Source of the DNA: Pseudomonadota bacterium
GTDB lineage: Bacteria; Pseudomonadota; Alphaproteobacteria; Rhizobiales; Rhizobiaceae
Length of the DNA stretch: 8,906 nucleotides
Direction: 5' to 3'
NCBI GenBank assembly: GCA_023387775.1
Contig: JAEWHN010000232.1
Span: 1 to 8,906 of the forward strand
Shown here: piece by piece, positions 1 to 6,502 of the stretch
How the letters are laid out: each line of letters begins with the position of its first letter
Numbering within the stretch: position 1 is the stretch's first letter
Notes under the pieces: model-generated
Database searches by the model: none
What the model saw: the letters and a program-made list of their open reading frames with translations, nothing else
What the model was told of the DNA's origin: nothing
Program-made: the position numbers and the translations under genes

Positions 1-519
1 GGTTCTACCTGTCGACCGTGCTCGACGACTTCTCCCGCTACATCATCGCCTGGAAGCTGTGCACCACGATGAAGGCCGAGGACGTCACCGACACGCTGAC
101 CATGGCGCTGCAGGCTTCCGGCTGCGACAGCGCCAGGGTCGCGCAGCGGCCGCGGCTCCTGTCCGACAATGGCCCGTCTTACGTCTCTTCCGATCTCGCC
201 GCCTGGCTCTCCGACAAGGGCATGGAACATACGCGCGGAGCTCCCTGCCATCCCCAGACCCAGGGCAAGATCGAGCGATGGCACCAGACGCTGAAGAACC
301 GCATCCTGCTCGAAAACTACTTCCTCCTGGCGATCTCGAGAAGCAGGTCGCGGCGTTCGTCGATCATTACAATCACCGCCGCTACCACGAGAGCCTCGAC
401 AATCTCACCCCGCCGACGTCTACTTCGGGCGCGGCGACATCATCACGCTGGAAAGGAAAAGGATAAAACGCGAAACCATCAAGCAGCGCCGCTTGCTTCA
501 TCGAGAAGCGGCAGCCTAA
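1..519 (+). pseudogene. IS3-family transposase (OrfB-type DDE integrase), 3' part, frameshifted
   Basis: This is the C-terminal half of a retroviral-integrase-like transposase whose 5' part lies outside the window. The reading frame at positions 3-326 gives FYLSTVLDDFSRYIIAW (first catalytic Asp), then LLSDNGPSY (second Asp) and GKIERWHQTLK (catalytic Glu), the DDE order of IS3-type OrfB proteins. The frame then breaks twice. Near 325-328 one C seems to be missing, after which the conserved tail PGDLEKQVAAFVDHYNHRRYHES continues in the next frame. Near 410-411 another C is missing, after which ADVYFGRGDIITLERKR continues in the third frame to a TAA at 517-519. Both losses lie in short C-rich stretches, so decay or sequencing error are both possible. 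Full-length transposase is not made as written. The element's right end should lie shortly downstream, before 633, but I could not fix it without the left end. Confidence 0.85.
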
Positions 520-632
520 CATGACAACCCTGATGGGCCAGAGCCTCCGTTAGTTCACCGCGGCAGTTGTCCCAAAAACCCTGACGACGGACAGCCACAA
601 CATCACCGTCACGTTGAATCCCGGCGCCATCT
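520..632. other. Non-coding strip between the IS3 remnant and the transposon end
   Basis: This short strip contains no convincing gene. It probably includes the 3' terminal repeat of the IS3-family element, perhaps around the sequence TGTCCCAAAAACCCTGACG near 567-585. The left terminal repeat of that element is not in the window, so the boundary cannot be confirmed. Confidence 0.4.
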
Positions 633-728
633 TGTCGCTTGGCACTTAATTGTAAGAATGCGCCGGTTAGGTTGAGACTTGGCCTTTAATTGTGAGAATC
701 TATGCCGTCAGATTCTCAAATTAAGTGC
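633..728. repeat. Tn5053/Tn7-like transposon end with three transposase-binding-type repeats
   Basis: The sequence TGTCGCTTGGCACTTAATTG begins at 633 and has the 5'-TGT terminus common to Tn7/Tn5053/Mu-type elements. A 22-bp unit (CTTGGC, two variable bases, TTAATTGT, A or G, AGAAT) occurs at 638-659 and again at 678-699, exactly 40 bp apart, with 19 of 22 bases identical. A third copy lies in inverted orientation at 710-728 (complement GCACTTAATTTGAGAATCT) and is one base shorter in the middle. Copies two and three face each other across 703-709 and can form a hairpin. Multiple subterminal repeats next to tniQ are what the TnsB/TniA-type transposase binds in known elements. The third copy overlaps the tniQ stop codon, so gene and end are tightly packed. 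The opposite end of the transposon is not in the window. Confidence 0.65.
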
Positions 729-1579
729 ATCTGAGATGAAGCTTTCCACCTCCGAGCTCGGGCTATCATCCTCTCGGCGGCGTCAGTGAACCGGCCCCTA
801 TTGTCACCCATCATGTGACCACGCAGCATTCCAAGCATCTCCGGTCCAGCGCGCTCGACGATGGCGATTCCCGCCAGCAGAGCGGGCCGCATGTGAAGCG
901 GCAGGATCGGCTTTGCAGGCGTGGGCAGGTTCTCCTGTTCCGCGGCGACGACACGGTCGAGATCGGGGATGATTGCGCCGAGCACCCGGAAGCGCCAAGG
1001 GTCGTGCTCGCGTGGTATAGGTCTTGGAACGCGTCGCATCAGGAGAAGCCGAGCAATGTCGGCTGGCGATATCCAGGTTCCGATACCACGTTCGGCTTCA
1101 TCGTCGAGCAGCTTTTCGCCACGAAGAGCGGCACCCCGATATTGCCGGAAAGGGGAGGGGATTTCCCGCCTACCGGCATCCCGGAGTTGGTTTCCGCACA
1201 AAGGGCACGTAATGCGCCACCCCAGAAGCTGGCTTCGCAGGATCGGCTCCGGCTCCGTATGTCCCGGGCTGCAGCTTGTACAGACCTGCGTCGGCCGACG
1301 GGAGATGAGCCGATGCGATGACTGCGCGACATTTGCGAAGGTCATTCGCCGCATCACGGCCGGCTCGGTGGCAAACATGGTGGCCAGGCGGATTTCCTGA
1401 TCACTGCCCAGTAGGAGATCGGCCGCTCGCAATGAGGGGGCCTCCGGCAGGCGATGCCGAAGCATGACCAGCGGTGGAACCGAGTAAAAGTCGGCATGCC
1501 GGCCGATCCAGGACGACAGGAGTTCATCAGAATGGGGCGGCAAGCGCACCGGCAAGTGCCGTGGCGGCGTGTTCTCCAT
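716..1579 (-). CDS. tniQ: TniQ-family transposition protein of a truncated Tn5053/Tn7-like element
   Basis: TniQ (TnsD-related) proteins act with a DDE transposase (TniA) and an AAA+ ATPase (TniB) in target-site selection. The 287-residue product starts with the family's typical N-terminus: RLPPHSDELLSSWIGRHADFY at residues 12-32 matches the usual 'P...DE.L.SWL.R.A' pattern. It has a zinc-finger arrangement with CTSC at 100-103 and CPLC at 125-128, and an Arg-rich C-terminal half. It is shorter than the roughly 400-residue TniQ of Tn5053, but short forms are common. The frame stays open upstream to an ATG at 1684, but the stretch above 1595 lies inside the inserted IS6 element, so I prefer ATG 1579, which has AGGCGG about 10 nt upstream. 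The natural promoter and the expected tniA/tniB upstream have been removed. The gene may be intact but is probably an orphan. Confidence 0.75.
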   Translation of the reverse strand: MENTPPRHLPVRLPPHSDELLSSWIGRHADFYSVPPLVMLRHRLPEAPSLRAADLLLGSDQEIRLATMFATEPAVMRRMTFANVAQSSHRLISRRPTQVCTSCSPGHTEPEPILRSQLLGWRITCPLCGNQLRDAGRREIPSPFRQYRGAALRGEKLLDDEAERGIGTWISPADIARLLLMRRVPRPIPREHDPWRFRVLGAIIPDLDRVVAAEQENLPTPAKPILPLHMRPALLAGIAIVERAGPEMLGMLRGHMMGDNRGRFTDAAERMIARARRWKASSQMHLI

Positions 1580-1595
1580 TATGCGAATGCCGCCT

Positions 1596-2421
1596 GGTTC
1601 TGTCGCAAACTCGGCGTCAAGGAAGACTGGCGTAGGGATGTCCCTCCTCATGATCAGGAGCGCTTTATGTTTTAAGGCCGTCATTTCGACCGTTCGGTGA
1701 TCCTGCTGTGCGTCCGTCCGCTGGTATCTTGCTTACAATCTCAGCCTGCGTGACCTGGAAGAGATGATGGCCCAACGCGGCATTCGCGTCGACCATTCCA
1801 CTGTGCATCGCTGGGTCGTTCACTTTGCGCCGCTGCTGCTCGAGCGTTTTAACCGACGAAAGCGTGCCGTCACTGGCAAATGGCATGTCGACGAGACCTA
1901 CATCAAGGTTTGCGGTCGCTGGATGTATCTCTATCGCGCCATCGACAGGGTGGGCGACACGGTCGAGTTCTTCTTCAGCGAGAACCGCAATCTTCTGGCT
2001 GCCAAGCGCTTTATCCGCAAGGCGATCAAGCGTCACGGGCGACCGGAACACATCGTTATCGATGGAAGTCAAACCAACCGGGAGGCAATCGTTGCCTGCG
2101 ACGGCGAAAGCCGCTTGCGCGATCCCTGGCGACGGAATCTCAAGCCCATCCGCATTCGCCAAAGCCCGTATCTGAACAATCGCATCGAGCAGGATCACCG
2201 GCGTATCAAGCGACGGATCCGACCTATGCTGGGCTTCAAATCGATGAGCTGCGCCGCGACGATCCTCGCCGGTATCGAGATGGTTCATATGATCCGGAAA
2301 CAACAGGCGATGTTCGCCTACGAGCCGTCGCCGTCACTCGCCGAGCAGTTCGATATCCTCGCTGCATAGCGCTGCCTGGTATGCCATTCATCCGTCCCGA
2401 AGACGAGCTTGCGACAGAACC
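1596..2421 (+). mobile_element. Complete IS6-family insertion sequence, 826 bp
   Basis: The ends are defined by matching terminal inverted repeats. The left repeat GGTTCTGTCGCAAACTCGGC starts at 1596, and the complement of the right end (2402-2421) reads GGTTCTGTCGCAAGCTCGTC, 18 of 20 bases identical. The GGNNCTGTNGCAA core is the pattern expected of IS6/IS26-type ends, and 826 bp is a usual family length. The element holds one transposase gene, itself broken. The 8 bp left of the element (TGCCGCCT) and right of it (GATTCTGA) differ, so the usual 8-bp target duplication is missing. Left of the element the sequence belongs to the tniQ transposon; right of it nothing transposon-like is visible. 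This fits replicative IS6 transposition that deleted or joined neighbouring DNA. Confidence 0.85.
1667..2369 (+). pseudogene. IS6-family transposase, disrupted by a nonsense codon and a 4-bp duplication
   Basis: The gene encodes a DDE transposase of IS26 type. Aligned to the family, the N-terminus reads M-F-stop-GRHFDRSVILLCVR: TAA at 1673-1675 stands where Lys (AAA) is expected, a one-base change. A tandem GTCC GTCC around 1712-1719 then adds 4 bp and shifts the frame, after which RWYLAYNLSLRDLEEMM continues. From ATG 1764 the remaining 201 codons are open and keep the catalytic core: HVDETYIKV (Asp), IVIDGSQTNREA (Asp), NRIEQDHRRIKRR (Glu), then LGFKSM and GIEMVHMIRKQQA. A protein starting at 1764 would lack the N-terminal helix-turn-helix region needed to bind the ends, so autonomous movement is unlikely. 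A related IS elsewhere in the genome could still act on the intact termini. Confidence 0.8.
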
Positions 2422-2717
2422 GATTCTGAGTTGAGAGGCTCGGCATTGGGGATCGACTGGATTTGACGCGCGTGTGGCAGATGGTGTGTGTGACAAGGCG
2501 GCGTCCAGGAACATACGCGACTGCTGGTGCGTCCGCATGCGTCGCTCGACCTCATCGCGCAGTCGCCTTTGCAAACCTTCAAGGCGCAAAAAGGAGAAAA
2601 TTATTCCCGCTCTTTCGTGCAGGCACGCGTGTGTCAACCAAGGTCGCAACAAATTTCGCAGTTATGGATCATTAATTCGCCACCCTCCGTCTGGTGCGAC
2701 CGACCTCGGCGGTGATG
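2422..2717. other. Gene-poor stretch between the IS6 element and phnF
   Basis: I see no gene I would annotate here. Frames on both strands are short and lack a good ribosome binding site. One minus-strand frame, read from about 2590 down to 2480, gives a charged helical-looking run (LQRRLRDEVERRMRTHQQS) that could be the leftover of a signalling-type protein, but I cannot name it. No clear terminator hairpin for the leftward phnF gene was found. The stretch is probably flank remnant left after IS6-mediated rearrangement. Confidence 0.4.
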
Positions 2718-3503
2718 TCAAAAGACAAATTCTACCGAGGCCAGCGGCCAGCATCCGAGCGTCCATTCAATCAGCCGAGACTGCTCGTCGTGATTGGTCG
2801 CGTTGACGCGGAACACCGGCGTTCCAGGTGTCAGATTCAGCAGATCGCCCTCGTCGGTGGTGGCGAAACCGCCGCTGATGCGGGTTTCCTGCCGGTGATA
2901 CTTGGCGATGCCATGCGCCTGGAACACGTCGGTCACCGACTGGCGTTGCTGGTAGACGGCCTCGAAGTTCGGGAAGCGGCTGGCCGGAAACGACTTGGTG
3001 TTGACGTAGAGCGGCTGTCCGTCGGCGCTGCGGATGCGGCACAGCCGGATGATCTCCACGTCTTCCGCAAGCTGAAGCTTCCTGGCAACCGCCGTCGTGA
3101 CGGTCTCCCGGCACAGGACCAGTGTCTGGGTGACGATCTCTTTGCCGCGAGCATGGAAATTTTCCAGGAACGGCCGGTCGTCGCGAACGGTAAAGACCGA
3201 AGGCAGGCTGCGGACGAAGATGCCCACCCCCTTGCGGGCGGTGAGATGCCCCTCGCGCTGCAGTTGCTGCAGGGCACGCCGGAGCGTGATGCGGGTGACG
3301 CCGAGCTTCTCGGCCATCTGGTTTTCGCCGGGCAGCTGGCCGCCCGGGGTCAGGAAACCGCTTTCGACCAGGCCGAGGACATGGTCGTAGATCTGCTGCC
3401 AGAGCGGCGCGTCGCGCCGCGGTCGGAAGGCGACATCTTCGAAGCCGGACAACAGATCGACGCTTCTGTCCGGGCCGGGCGCCGGGCCGGTGTTTGCCTT
3501 CAT
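2718..3503 (-). CDS. phnF: GntR-family transcriptional regulator, HutC/UTRA subfamily, PhnF-like
   Basis: This is a DNA-binding repressor-type protein expected to sense the phosphonate-pathway ligand or phosphate status and control the flanking operons. The 261 residues divide into an N-terminal winged helix (about 33-98, with APLWQQIYDHV, LPGENQMAEKLGVTRITLRRAL and a wing near GHLTARKGVGIFV) and a C-terminal UTRA effector domain (about 115-258, ending IEWTLGCWPLASVEFVF). The UTRA fold separates the HutC group from other GntR regulators. The start codon overlaps the phnM stop in an ATGA (3500-3503), so the two genes are co-transcribed and translationally coupled; a GGAAGGAAG stretch lies just upstream. 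The two palindromic sites at 4742-4753 and 4773-4784 are its likely targets, which would make it autoregulatory. The symbol rests on the UTRA type and phn context. Confidence 0.85.
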   Translation of the reverse strand: MKANTGPAPGPDRSVDLLSGFEDVAFRPRRDAPLWQQIYDHVLGLVESGFLTPGGQLPGENQMAEKLGVTRITLRRALQQLQREGHLTARKGVGIFVRSLPSVFTVRDDRPFLENFHARGKEIVTQTLVLCRETVTTAVARKLQLAEDVEIIRLCRIRSADGQPLYVNTKSFPASRFPNFEAVYQQRQSVTDVFQAHGIAKYHRQETRISGGFATTDEGDLLNLTPGTPVFRVNATNHDEQSRLIEWTLGCWPLASVEFVF

Positions 3504-4684
3504 GTCTGACTTCCTTCCTCGACAAGGGCCGGAGAGGCGGCGGCCGGCAAGCCGTAGCCGCCTGCCGTATAGACCATTCGGCCACCCACCATCGTCGCAA
3601 GCAGCCGCGGATGCGAGCGATCGCTGGCGTCGACTAGGATCAGGTCGGCCCGCAAGCCCGGGCGCAGACCGCCCCGGTCGGCAAGGCCCGCGGCCTCGGC
3701 GGCATTGGCGGACACCAGCGCCCAGCTGTCTGCGAGATCACCCAGGTCCGGCTGCGCCAGGCTGAAGGCGGCATGCAGCGGGGAAGGGTAGTGGTAATCG
3801 CTGGTGAGCACGGTGCAGGTTCCGCTGCGTACGGCCTCTGTCGCGTCCAGCGCACCATTGTGACTGCCGCCGCGGACCACGTTCGGGGCGCCGAGAACAA
3901 TATGCTCTCCCGCCGCGCGGGCTGCTTCGGCGGTCTCGAAATTGAGCGGGAACTCGGAGGTTACGACCCCCAGCTGCCGGAACTTGAGGCGCTCCTCGGG
4001 CGATGCCTCGTCATGGGCGAGCAGCACATTGCCGGAGGACCTCGCCGCCATTGCCAGCTCCTCGATAGCGGACGGCACATCATCGCGCCGGGCCCAGACG
4101 CTGTCGAGCAGCGCCATGTAGGCGTCACGGCTGAGGCCCGACCTCGATGCCATCTGGTCGATCTTGCGGGCGATGGTGCCCTTCATGACCGTCCCGGTCG
4201 TGTGGTCGTTGAGCGCCACGATCGGCCTCGGGTCGAGTGACAGCCACTGCATGACCGTCGGCAACTGGTCCAGCGCAAAGGTCTCCCACCGCAGATGCAG
4301 CCGGGTGTCGCACTGCAGGCTCGGACGGATCCGCATCAGCGTGGAGATCAGCTCCACCGCGGCCTCCACGGAGCGCAGCCCCGGCTCCCAGGAGATGGTG
4401 ACGCCGTGAAAGGCGGTGGTGATGCCGTTGGCGACGAGCTGCCGGTCGGTATCGCGCAGCGCAAGCGCCGTATCGAAGCGGACGCCGGGCCGCGGCATGA
4501 TTTGCCGCTCGAACCCGTCGCCATGGATGTCGACAATGCCGGGAAGCACGAGCAGACCGTCGGCGTCGATGACCTGCGCGCTGCGGGAGGGCGTGGAGGC
4601 AATCCGCCCGTCCACGACGTGGATTTCGGTGGCGGTCAGTCCGCTTCCGGCCAGCGCGCGGCCGCCCCTGATGGTCCAGTCCAT
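3500..4684 (-). CDS. phnM: PhnM-type amidohydrolase (alpha-D-ribose 1-methylphosphonate 5-triphosphate diphosphatase family)
   Basis: In the C-P lyase pathway PhnM removes pyrophosphate from ribose-1-phosphonate 5-triphosphate in the cytoplasm. The 394-residue product fits the family length of roughly 380-400 and carries the amidohydrolase marks: LPGIVDIHGDGFERQ at 47-61 (metal-binding H-x-D), RLHLRWE at 128-134, HDEAS at 224-228, GAPNVVRGGSHNG at 265-277, and SDYHYPS at 295-301 (metal-binding Asp). The C-terminus RPGLRADLILVD is the usual amidohydrolase end strand. The start at 4684 is preceded by AAGGAAAG. It is first in a leftward operon with phnF and divergent from phnDCE. Oddities: phnGHIJKL, which makes its substrate, is not in the window, and residues 159-164 read NDHTTG where the canonical PhnM I recall has DHTPGQ. 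It may therefore be a variant with a somewhat different substrate. Confidence 0.88.
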   Translation of the reverse strand: MDWTIRGGRALAGSGLTATEIHVVDGRIASTPSRSAQVIDADGLLVLPGIVDIHGDGFERQIMPRPGVRFDTALALRDTDRQLVANGITTAFHGVTISWEPGLRSVEAAVELISTLMRIRPSLQCDTRLHLRWETFALDQLPTVMQWLSLDPRPIVALNDHTTGTVMKGTIARKIDQMASRSGLSRDAYMALLDSVWARRDDVPSAIEELAMAARSSGNVLLAHDEASPEERLKFRQLGVVTSEFPLNFETAEAARAAGEHIVLGAPNVVRGGSHNGALDATEAVRSGTCTVLTSDYHYPSPLHAAFSLAQPDLGDLADSWALVSANAAEAAGLADRGGLRPGLRADLILVDASDRSHPRLLATMVGGRMVYTAGGYGLPAAASPALVEEGSQT

Positions 4685-4720
4685 ATGCTTTCCTTGAGGT
4701 GATCACGAGAAGGGTGAGGT

Positions 4721-4738
4721 GTGTCACGCAGACGTCAT
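4721..4738 (+). promoter_or_regulatory. Possible Pho box (PhoB site) upstream of phnD
   Basis: GTGTCAC, four bases, ACGTCAT matches the two-half-site CTGTCAT(4)CTGTCAT layout of PhoB sites at 10 of 14 half-site positions. A TATACA that could serve as the -10 hexamer lies at 4747-4752, inside the first palindromic operator, about where a PhoB-dependent promoter would need it. There is no good -35 hexamer, which also fits activator dependence. The match is imperfect and this is a suggestion only. Confidence 0.35.
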
Positions 4739-4741
4739 CTG

Positions 4742-4753
4742 CTGTCTATACAG
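4742..4753. promoter_or_regulatory. Putative PhnF operator 1
   Basis: CTGTCTATACAG has perfect 4-bp CTGT/ACAG arms, and its complement contains GTATAGAC, the core expected for HutC-subfamily GntR regulators (GTNTAGAC). It overlaps a possible -10 hexamer of the phnD promoter, so binding would block polymerase. A near copy begins 31 bp downstream. Confidence 0.6.
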
Positions 4754-4772
4754 GTACCGCGTCGATCGCAGC

Positions 4773-4784
4773 CTGTCTACACAG
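4773..4784. promoter_or_regulatory. Putative PhnF operator 2
   Basis: CTGTCTACACAG differs from operator 1 at one base and keeps the same CTGT/ACAG arms; its complement holds GTGTAGAC. It ends one base before the AGAGGGA ribosome binding site of phnD (4786-4792). The 31-bp spacing from operator 1, close to three helical turns, puts both sites on the same DNA face and suggests cooperative binding of two dimers. Confidence 0.6.
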
Positions 4785-4798
4785 CAGAGGGAAAAATC

Positions 4799-5656
4799 AT
4801 GATCCGCAAACTTGCAGCCGCTCTCGCGCTCACGCTTGCAACCGCAGTGCCGGCGCTCGCCGATACAGTCAAATTTGCAGTCACGGACATCGAAGGTCTG
4901 GAGGCATTGCAGCAGGAATTCGGGGCCTTCGAAATCGCCCTGGAAGAGGCGACGGGCCTCGAAATCGAACTCTTCCCGGTCGCGTCGCGCACGACGGCCG
5001 TCGAGGCACTGAACTCCGGGCAGGTCGATCTCGTGCTGACCGGTCCCGCCGAATACGTCGTCATGAAGGAGCTCAGCCAGCCGAAGATCGTGGTTGCCTG
5101 GCAGCGCCCGGACTACTTCGCCCAGATCGCCGTGCTCGCTGACGGGCCGGTCCGCACCATCGAGGATCTCAAGGGCAAGAAAGTGGCCTTTGGTTCGGTC
5201 GGCTCGACCTCGCAGCATCTAGGGCCGGCGCAAGCCCTCGCAGACTTCGGGCTCAAATACGGCACGGATTACGAGCCAGTGATCATCTCGCGCAATGTCG
5301 CTGCCGAGGCACTGATCCGCGGCGACATTGCCGCCATCGGCCTCAACTTCGGCCATCTTGCTTCCGTGCGCCAAGCGTTTCCGGACAAGGCCTTCGCAGT
5401 GATCGCCCGCGGCCGCGACCTGCCGAACGACATCCTGGTTGCTCGCAAGGACATTTCGGACAAGGTTTTCAACACTGTCCGCGATGCCTTCGCCGCGAAA
5501 GGCACCGAACTCATGAAGGCCGTCCTGAACGGCGAAGACAACAAGAAGTTCGAGGGCGGCTTCTTCCTGACCGACGTGAAGGACAGCGACTATGACTATG
5601 TCCGCTCGATGTATCGCACCATAGGTGTCGACACCTTCAACGACTTCGTGAACTGA
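4799..5656 (+). CDS. phnD: PhnD-like periplasmic binding protein of a phosphonate/phosphite/phosphate-type ABC transporter
   Basis: This is the substrate-capturing component of the uptake system encoded with the next two genes. The 285-residue product starts at ATG 4799 with AGAGGGA 7-13 nt upstream; an upstream in-frame extension runs through the operator region and is rejected. Residues 1-21 form a signal peptide (MIRK, hydrophobic core, PALA/D), so it is periplasmic. The mature part is typical of PhnD-family proteins: VKFAVTDIEGLEAL at the N-terminus, ALNSGQVDLVLTGPAEYVV at 70-88, IEDLKGKKVAFGSVGSTSQ at 121-139 (the oxyanion-binding Ser/Thr-rich turn) and LPNDILVARKDIS near 208-220. The ligand cannot be fixed from sequence: this family includes phosphonate, phosphite and related oxyanion binders. 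Divergence from phnM-phnF and the shared operators argue for a phosphorus compound. Confidence 0.85.
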   Translation: MIRKLAAALALTLATAVPALADTVKFAVTDIEGLEALQQEFGAFEIALEEATGLEIELFPVASRTTAVEALNSGQVDLVLTGPAEYVVMKELSQPKIVVAWQRPDYFAQIAVLADGPVRTIEDLKGKKVAFGSVGSTSQHLGPAQALADFGLKYGTDYEPVIISRNVAAEALIRGDIAAIGLNFGHLASVRQAFPDKAFAVIARGRDLPNDILVARKDISDKVFNTVRDAFAAKGTELMKAVLNGEDNKKFEGGFFLTDVKDSDYDYVRSMYRTIGVDTFNDFVN

Positions 5657-5681
5657 GGAGAACGCTCCCATTCCCGAGGTT

Positions 5682-5710
5682 GGAGGTAGCCGGCTCGACC
5701 GGCTGCCTCC
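5682..5710 (+). promoter_or_regulatory. Strong hairpin in the phnD-phnC intercistronic region
   Basis: GGAGGTAGCCGG (5682-5693) and CCGGCTGCCTCC (5699-5710) pair over 12 positions, with one U-G wobble in RNA, closing a 5-base loop CTCGA. No T-run follows, so it is not a standard terminator. In transporter operons such hairpins commonly protect the 3' end of the binding-protein message, giving excess periplasmic protein over the membrane parts. That role is inferred here. Confidence 0.6.
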
Positions 5711-5752
5711 GCTGCATCAAAAGAGACGTTCCCGGCGGGCAGGGCAGACAAC

Positions 5753-6502
5753 ATGAGCGAGATCATTCGCGCGCGCGGCCTCACAAAGAGATATGCGGAC
5801 GGTAAGACCGTGTTTTCCGGCATTGGACTTGACGTGTCGGCGGCCCAGCGGGTTGCACTGATTGGCTCCAACGGCGCCGGCAAGTCGACGCTGCTCAAAT
5901 GCCTGATCGGGCTTCTGCCCCTCAACGCGGGCCAAGTCAGCACGCTCGGGGAGAGCATTGGCATCGCCCCGTCGGCGCGTCAGCTGCAAAGGTTGCGGCG
6001 GCACATCGGCGTGGTGTTCCAGCATCACGGGCTGGTCGCCCGGCAATCGGTGCTCACCAATGTCGTGCAAGGCAAGCTCGGCCTGGCGGGCGGCTGGCAG
6101 GCCTGGCACCAGTGCATCGCAAGGCAGGAATGGCGCAAAGAAGCACAGGAGGCGCTGCGCCAGGTCGGCCTCAGCCACAAATCCACGGCGCGGGCAGATG
6201 AACTGTCGGGCGGGCAGGCGCAGCGCGTTGCAATCGCCCGGGCGCTGGTGCGCAAGCCGAAGCTTTTGATCGCAGACGAGCCGGCCGCGAGCCTGGATCC
6301 GGCCTCCGGCCGCGACGTCATGGCGCTGTTTTCCGAGCTTTCGCACCAGAGCGGCATCACGCTGATCTACACGACGCACGACATGGACCATGCGCTCGAG
6401 TTCTCCGACCGCATCATCGCGCTCAAATCCGGCTCCATCCTCTTCGATCAGCCCACTGTGGATGTAACACGCCCACGTCTTCAGGAGGTCTTCCATGCTT
6501 GA
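5753..6502 (+). CDS. phnC: PhnC-like ATP-binding protein of the phosphonate-type ABC transporter
   Basis: This is the ATPase that powers uptake through the PhnE-like permease, acting as a dimer at the cytoplasmic membrane face. All ABC motifs are present in its 249 residues: Walker A GSNGAGKST at 38-46, Q-loop Gln at about 90 (VVFQHHG), signature LSGGQ at 151-155, Walker B LLIADEP at 171-177 and H-loop His at 209 (TTHD). The region between Q-loop and signature (NVVQGKLG, then an aromatic stretch with GGWQAWHQ) is typical of PhnC proteins. A 96-bp gap with a strong hairpin separates it from phnD. The ATG has only a modest GGCAGGGC ribosome binding site, consistent with lower expression than phnD. 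Its 3' end overlaps phnE by 8 bp. Confidence 0.9.
   Translation: MSEIIRARGLTKRYADGKTVFSGIGLDVSAAQRVALIGSNGAGKSTLLKCLIGLLPLNAGQVSTLGESIGIAPSARQLQRLRRHIGVVFQHHGLVARQSVLTNVVQGKLGLAGGWQAWHQCIARQEWRKEAQEALRQVGLSHKSTARADELSGGQAQRVAIARALVRKPKLLIADEPAASLDPASGRDVMALFSELSHQSGITLIYTTHDMDHALEFSDRIIALKSGSILFDQPTVDVTRPRLQEVFHA

Noticed and set aside
1580..1684. N-terminal extension of the tniQ frame to ATG 1684
   Set aside because: Almost all of it (1596-1684) lies inside the IS6 element, reading its left end on the opposite strand. The native-looking TniQ N-terminus begins at ATG 1579.
2236..2652. 138-codon minus-strand frame over the IS6 right end and its flank
   Set aside because: It crosses the IS boundary and is antisense to the transposase tail. 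Only a short charged stretch looks protein-like, and it lacks a recognisable domain.
2767..3600. Long minus-strand frame overlapping phnF and phnM (277 codons)
   Set aside because: It is an out-of-frame shadow rich in Arg, Pro and Ala from high-G+C DNA. The PhnF frame on the same strand carries clear domain motifs.
4721..4798. Upstream extension of phnD to 4721
   Set aside because: It would translate through the operators and hide the signal peptide. ATG 4799 has AGAGGGA at proper spacing and begins with a typical MIRK signal sequence.
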